DNA from: Lysinibacillus sp. FJAT-14745
GTDB lineage: Bacteria > Bacillota > Bacilli > Bacillales_A > Planococcaceae
Reading direction: 5' to 3'
DNA: 64,000 bases
Assembly (NCBI RefSeq): GCF_001275675.1
Contig: NZ_LITM01000010.1
Location: 1 to 64,000 of the forward strand
How positions within the stretch are numbered: the first letter of the stretch is position 1; each line of letters opens with the position of its first letter. The notes beneath the pieces are model-generated. The model did not search any database and was not told the DNA's origin. It saw nothing but the letters and a program-made list of their open reading frames with translations. Shown piece after piece: positions 60,501 to 64,000 of the stretch. Position numbers and translations under genes: made by a program.

Positions 60501-62596
60501 TTGATCGCATTTTAGAAATAGAGCTTATGCGTGGTGATATTCCTACAGCAGTAACGAAACTCGCTAGTAGTATTTCTTATATAGAGGGTATTGATTATTT
60601 CTTAAAGATTTTACAAGCACTAGATGGTGAAAAGCTTGCTCGTGGCTATATTTGGCAAGCGGAAACGAAGAAGGATGTTTTTTCTCGTCTGCTCGCAAGC
60701 TGCCATCCTAAAAAGGATGAAACTGCTCAGCAATTAAAAAATGCATGGGAAAAAACAGATATTTCAAAAGAGCGCCTAATTGAAGCAATGATGTATAACC
60801 AGCATTGGTTAGACCTTGTTAGTGAAGTGATTGGCTGGGAAGGATTAAAAGAATCCGCATGGTACTTTATCGCCCATACAACCGACTATTTATCAGACTT
60901 TGCTAAAGATCAGATTGCTCTTTTCTCAAGTATTACTGCTGATGATTTCCGTGATGGTGCCTTTGATTTAGCTTGGTTCCAAAGTGCATATCAAACACTA
61001 GGTGCTAAACAATTCAAACTCGTCTATGATGCAGCAAAATACGCATCGGAGGGAGCTAACCACCGTCGAGCACAGCTTTATGCAGATACAGCAATAGGTA
61101 AACTTAGCCCTAAACCGTTAATGGAAGAAATTCGTGATAAACGTAATAAAGATAAATTACGCGCACTCGGACTTATTCCATTGAAAAAATCGGATCCAAA
61201 GGATGCATTAACACGCTATCAATTCATCCAGCAATTTGTAAAGGAAAGCAAACAATTTGGCGCACAGCGTCGTGCGAGTGAAGCACGTGCAGCCAGCATT
61301 GCGCTTGAAAATTTAGCGCGAAATGCAGGAGATGGCGAAACAACACGCTTCACATGGCGTATGGAGCTAGCAGCCTTTACAGATATTAAGCATTTATTCG
61401 ATGCACAACAGATCGAACATATTACTGCACAGCTACAAATTGAAGAAGATGCAAGTGTCACGATTATCGTTGAAAAGGATGGAAAACGACTGAAAAATAT
61501 TCCTGCTGCACTGAAAAAGCAGGAGCAAGTTTTAGCATTACAAGAGGCGAGAAAAGAATTGCTGGAGCAATATAAACGAGCACGCCCAGCTCTTGAACAG
61601 GTGATGGAGCTTGAAACTAAATTTTCTGCCGAAGAGCTGATCAATTTATTAGAGCATCCGATTTTAGCACCGCTTCTTCAAAAACTCGTCTTTAAAAATA
61701 ACGAGCATTTCGGACTACTAACTGAGGATGGTTTAAAGCTACTATCGAATGAGATAGTATCACTTGCTCCGACAGCAACATTAACGATTGCCCATCCTTA
61801 TCACCTACTTGAAAGCGGTCAATGGCGTCAATGGCAAGCTTCTATGTTTGAACAGAAAATAAAACAGCCATTTAAGCAAATTTTCCGCGAGCTGTATGTG
61901 ATGAATGCGGATGAAAAAGGGCAAAAAAGATCATTGCGCTATGCGGGACATCAAGTCAATCCATCCCAAACAGTTGCACTCCTAAAAACACGAGGATGGC
62001 AAATTAGTTATGATGAAGGACCACGAAAAGTGTATTACAAGGAAAACATCGTTGCCTCGTTGTATGCGCAAGCAGATTGGTTTACGCCAGCAGAAATCGA
62101 AGCACCAGCTATTGAAGGCGTCTATTTCTATAATCGTTTAACAGGTAAAGACATAGCATTAGACGATATTCCTGCAATGATATTCTCTGAAGTGATGCGG
62201 GATATTGACCTCGTTGTAAGTGTTGCACATGTTGGTGGTGTCGATCCTGAGGCAAGCCATTCTACAATTGATATGCGCAGTGTCATTGTGGAAGAATTAG
62301 CGAAATTATTAAAGCTAACGAATGTTGAAGTGAAAAAACAACATGCACTTATTGAAGGCAAACTTGCTAGCTATACACTGCACTTAGGTAGTGGTGTTGT
62401 CCATCAAGTGGGCGGCTCAATGATTCCAATAATCGCCGTACCATCTCAGCATCGTGGACGCATTTTCTTACCAATGGTAGATGACGACCCACGCACAGCC
62501 GAAATCATGTCAAAACTTTTACTGTTAAGTGAAGATACAAAAATTAAAGATCCTGCTATTTTAGGACATATTCGCAGCTACGAGCAAATGCGCTAA
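57512..62596 (+). CDS. Giant DUF4132-like protein
   Basis: A 1694-residue soluble protein without signal peptide or membrane helices. The N-terminal 1000 residues are leucine-rich and helical, suggesting HEAT-like repeats. A region near 1180-1310 (RRAQLYADTAIGKLSPKPLM, then RWRMEL-like RFTWRMELAAF) and the C-terminal 1430-1690 (RYAGHQVNPSQTVALLKTRG, FYNRLTGKDIALDDIPAMIF, DVVVSVAHVGGVDP-like DLVVSVAHVGGVDPEASHST) match the DUF4132 type found in MolR/YehI-like proteins, as far as memory allows. The ATG at 57512 has AAGGAG eight bases upstream; the GTG at 57503 overlaps that site. The function is unknown. Confidence 0.82.
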   Translation: MTLSNDQRNHFQSTIDTAPIAIQAIATALLQYMDKRDYAIEQLIADLKITTLEELFTGPLFDVLTLFSSQERALNIKKLALHYDHTMFQTDIMRRSFRSAQPVQDHLFQCLQLIEEMLTFEEMNLQELLMNHNQYEHGSYPNYSSFVVKNENMKVMSFHVFEQMLAEELSLENSAMEEAVEHILFDEHQGSFFGYPLIRGIFKSTNARLHEALGKLLVAAARQEGLRQAIVENIDHGTLEAQLTIMKLIQEHQLTRFSSVIRAIDTWMGLGYNSFENQKVTEEVLSLAIRAIEDDYFTLELLKSERTIDIYVALWTISTKDYSKLDTILPELLQREKHIQLTTLAFLKNLGKVSFTAPFVKGIILTTKDIELFTFAWGNFLNANNYINSEYAWDNDWITDLQKFLQENTQLQGIEYLLFEQLEWAKSELPKDGITIAGKPLSFVYAHLSLEDLISTQIILSHHLQDEELFQRIIANADSYSPTSRIGLLNIYCLDNTTQGKRDFLFCALRDRSSINRSLALKKIQSLTPTDDEILKIEDLLANKSGSLRKEAISLLKLQSQEKTLQSSERLIQDKKQLKRLGGLELLLEASKEYHLTSEQITALCNQLPKITKTEQVLLDQLLTSDVPEYNEDNGFGLYTPHPPIQYDNITNIDIKMNDVEAWQQLVPLYLQETMPLEKFFAYDVEKLLLKLEQLIQLLDVNAHYEYETYRWDDTPFTTTLGQTFNIVASKTENNRNASLDVYPIPDDILQWIKTSKFSGEDLAYFNFYNNLSETVHELSEAAQALIAPLFNYAEIKERVTKFKNLKYQRTLERIFTVLSQDLANISGEQELHKEAVALLEQHAPEFNAFEQVIGIMLQLLTQIPADQWKLDVREKDYYYYRSTSTIVDLDVIDAFVDLCFSHYTTYGEYVKMLAINEELTKRMQKEQYSPTIYNLNLFQYLDAFNAGLFTKDHLFETIFTNTLASEILVAPNKLTERYQESFEDLSNFFAVREQAIDRILEIELMRGDIPTAVTKLASSISYIEGIDYFLKILQALDGEKLARGYIWQAETKKDVFSRLLASCHPKKDETAQQLKNAWEKTDISKERLIEAMMYNQHWLDLVSEVIGWEGLKESAWYFIAHTTDYLSDFAKDQIALFSSITADDFRDGAFDLAWFQSAYQTLGAKQFKLVYDAAKYASEGANHRRAQLYADTAIGKLSPKPLMEEIRDKRNKDKLRALGLIPLKKSDPKDALTRYQFIQQFVKESKQFGAQRRASEARAASIALENLARNAGDGETTRFTWRMELAAFTDIKHLFDAQQIEHITAQLQIEEDASVTIIVEKDGKRLKNIPAALKKQEQVLALQEARKELLEQYKRARPALEQVMELETKFSAEELINLLEHPILAPLLQKLVFKNNEHFGLLTEDGLKLLSNEIVSLAPTATLTIAHPYHLLESGQWRQWQASMFEQKIKQPFKQIFRELYVMNADEKGQKRSLRYAGHQVNPSQTVALLKTRGWQISYDEGPRKVYYKENIVASLYAQADWFTPAEIEAPAIEGVYFYNRLTGKDIALDDIPAMIFSEVMRDIDLVVSVAHVGGVDPEASHSTIDMRSVIVEELAKLLKLTNVEVKKQHALIEGKLASYTLHLGSGVVHQVGGSMIPIIAVPSQHRGRIFLPMVDDDPRTAEIMSKLLLLSEDTKIKDPAILGHIRSYEQMR

Positions 62597-62677
62597 AGAC
62601 TCCTGTGCATAAAAAACGGGAAAGTCGAAGAGTTATACTATGACACCTTAATTTCAGTGAAATAATAGTCAACATCT

Positions 62678-62709
62678 ATGCCCTCCGCTAAGAACCGGAG
62701 GGCATTTTA
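62678..62709 (+). terminator. Terminator between convergent genes
   Basis: ATGCCCTCCG pairs with CGGAGGGCAT, followed by TTTTAA. It serves the DUF4132-like gene and touches the end of the TOPRIM-like gene on the other strand. Confidence 0.8.
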
Positions 62710-63438
62710 ATGTACATCTGATTTAATCATTTCAAATAATAACGGTACATTCGTTCCGCGCTGTAACGAATTACAGCCCTCCATTAAAAATGACCAGCTC
62801 ATTTTCATTTTTTCTTTATACGAAAGCTCTGAATTAACTGGGAGATATTCTTTTAAAAATTCTTCTATGGAACTCGGTAAACTTTCCATAAATTCATCAG
62901 CCTTTTGTACCTTTTCCGTTGCTACTTCATTGCGCTCATTCCATAGTACATGCTCTAAGTTTGTAGAAAAGTAGAATAGCTGATACGGTATTTTTAATCG
63001 ATGAATGCTAAAATGATCATTCGCCATAAGGATTTTGGCATTATTGGCCTTCATTTCATTTCTTTGTTCGATTTGCTCCTTACGCTTCTCTGATTTCACT
63101 AATATTGCATCTTCTGTATAGAATAAATTTTGCTCAATATCCTCCTTCACTTGGACAAATTCAGGAGCAATAAAACAGCCGTCTGCATCAGTAATATGAA
63201 CGACTGCGGTTAAATCCTTCGCTAAAAACTTATACTTCTCCAAATAGCTCTGAATCACTCGCGTAACACTATTTTTAATATTAGGTATCCGTTTATTAGC
63301 ATCCCACTTCGTTAAAATATCCTCCCGTTGTACATCGAAGCGAATCGTAGAATTTGCAAAATGTTCATCTAGATAATCTTCTAAAACAATTTGCTCCGTC
63401 TGCCCCTCTACAATGATTAAAAGAACCTTTTTAGTCAT
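62707..63438 (-). CDS. TOPRIM-like protein partnered with an AAA ATPase
   Basis: A 243-residue soluble protein. The start KKVLLIIVEGQTEQIVLEDY has the TOPRIM glutamate motif, and VVHITDADGCFIAPEF near residue 95 has a D-x-D acidic pair. The remainder is charged and helical, with DHFSIHRLKIPYQLFYFSTN near 165. The ATG at 63438 overlaps the ATPase gene's end by eight bases, so the proteins are coupled. Pairs of AAA15-type ATPase and TOPRIM/RloB-like nuclease occur in AbiL-like and OLD-like phage-defence systems; membership here is inferred from architecture only. Confidence 0.7.
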   Translation of the reverse strand: MTKKVLLIIVEGQTEQIVLEDYLDEHFANSTIRFDVQREDILTKWDANKRIPNIKNSVTRVIQSYLEKYKFLAKDLTAVVHITDADGCFIAPEFVQVKEDIEQNLFYTEDAILVKSEKRKEQIEQRNEMKANNAKILMANDHFSIHRLKIPYQLFYFSTNLEHVLWNERNEVATEKVQKADEFMESLPSSIEEFLKEYLPVNSELSYKEKMKMSWSFLMEGCNSLQRGTNVPLLFEMIKSDVH

Positions 63439-64000
63439 GCTTGACACCCGCTTTTCTAAAGGCACGCTTAATTTTAAAGATCTTCGTTTCCTTATAAACC
63501 TCTTCATCCTGTCCGCCCAACTGAATGGCACGTAAATAAACATCTCGAGCATTGTTTACCTCTTTAATACCCTTTAGCTGCATATAACGACGATCCTCAT
63601 TCGTTGTCGTAAACCATAAGTTTTTAATAGCTAGCACCTCTAACACACGTAAATTGTGAGACGTGAAAATAAGCTGGCCTTTTCCGTCCTCATCAATCAC
63701 TGTTAACAACTCGCCTAACAAATATTCAAAAACACCAGAATCTAATTCATCAATCACTACACAAGCATTTGGGTTATTATAAACTGCAATGAGTACACTA
63801 AGTACAGAAATAATTTTTAAAATTCCTTCTGACTCTGTCCGTAATGGTAATTCGCGTTCCCCTCGCTGCGATAAAAATTCGAAACGGATTCCTTTTTCCC
63901 CATTATCCATAGTTTGTTTTGTTAGTACATTAATCTTTATAGACAGACCTGGAATAATCGCTGATAATACTTGATTACTTTGCTCTATTACTTCACATAA
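63431..64000 (-). CDS. AAA ATPase, 5' part beyond the window
   Basis: Partial: the frame is open to the right edge and the N-terminus with Walker A is missing. The visible 189 residues hold the end of an AAA15/RecF-like ATPase: ELPLRTESEGILKIISVLSV (signature-like helix), Walker B NACVVIDELDSGVFEYLLGE, and the switch His in LIFTSHNLRVLEVL. It ends in a basic tail (KIFKIKRAFRKAGVKHD) overlapping the TOPRIM-like gene. An ATG at 63910 is internal, since coding sequence continues upstream of it without a stop. A DNA- or RNA-targeting defence role is possible. Confidence 0.78.
   Translation of the reverse strand, partial: LCEVIEQSNQVLSAIIPGLSIKINVLTKQTMDNGEKGIRFEFLSQRGERELPLRTESEGILKIISVLSVLIAVYNNPNACVVIDELDSGVFEYLLGELLTVIDEDGKGQLIFTSHNLRVLEVLAIKNLWFTTTNEDRRYMQLKGIKEVNNARDVYLRAIQLGGQDEEVYKETKIFKIKRAFRKAGVKHD

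Noticed and set aside
61219-61644. 141-residue Ser/Cys-rich minus-strand frame inside the giant gene
   Set aside because: Shadow of the DUF4132-like coding sequence; composition is typical of antisense frames.

Overview
The window looks like chromosomal DNA from a low-GC Bacillales bacterium, most probably Lysinibacillus. This is inferred from gene content: the MoxR-DUF58-TgpA genes next to guaA, the des-desK-desR order, HemAT, SleL and S-layer-homology (SLH) proteins, and G-box, S-box and B12 leaders, together with low GC and GTG/TTG starts. No database search was possible. Most of it is housekeeping or adaptive core genome, and no phage or transposase genes were seen.

Layout. 1-80: leader of an rRNA operon reading off the left edge. 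0.4-9.8 kb: purine and GMP genes (pbuG and guaA, each behind a guanine riboswitch), a MOSC protein, and a MoxR/DUF58/transglutaminase operon. 10-13.9 kb: a NosL-NosD-NosL-NosY-NosF copper-delivery operon without nosZ. 14-19.3 kb: NAD salvage (pncB-nadE) and ammonium uptake (glnK-amtB with a GlnR/TnrA box). 19.3-26.9 kb: ogt, FetAB-type exporter, proline dehydrogenase, the cold-responsive des/desK/desR genes and a GNAT. 27-32.5 kb: SAM-riboswitch-controlled methionine cycle (yitJ-metH). 32.5-44.9 kb: hemY, HemAT, a Sel1-repeat protein, a broken YdcF-like gene, small envelope proteins, an SLH-anchored GDSL hydrolase, an EndoQ-like nuclease, and a TetR/SMR efflux locus with duplicated operators. 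45-48.3 kb: B12 import (btuCD behind a cobalamin riboswitch) and biotin import (bioY). 48.6-51.4 kb: a quinone/electrophile-stress cluster (MhqR-like) with two candidate operators. 51.5-57 kb: SLH-YcdB protein, SleL-type cortex hydrolase with an apparent ATT start, and an ECF sigma/membrane-protein operon with its own ECF-type promoter. 57-62.6 kb: a two-gene unit ending in a 1694-residue DUF4132-like protein. 62.7-64 kb: a TOPRIM-like protein with a truncated AAA ATPase, resembling two-gene phage-defence cassettes.

Three themes link the genes. Methionine synthesis here is B12-dependent (MetH) and B12 uptake is riboswitch-controlled, so the two loci probably form one physiological module. Purine control is by paired guanine riboswitches on uptake and GMP synthesis. 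The intergenic spaces from 14 to 48.6 kb carry at least seven copies of a fold-back repeat whose internal module also appears as a 350-bp tandem array. The least explained parts are this repeat family, the nosZ-less Nos operon, the DUF4132 pair and the ATPase/TOPRIM pair at the right edge.

Several starts were moved from the longest reading frame to the codon with a proper ribosome binding site; these are stated in the entries.
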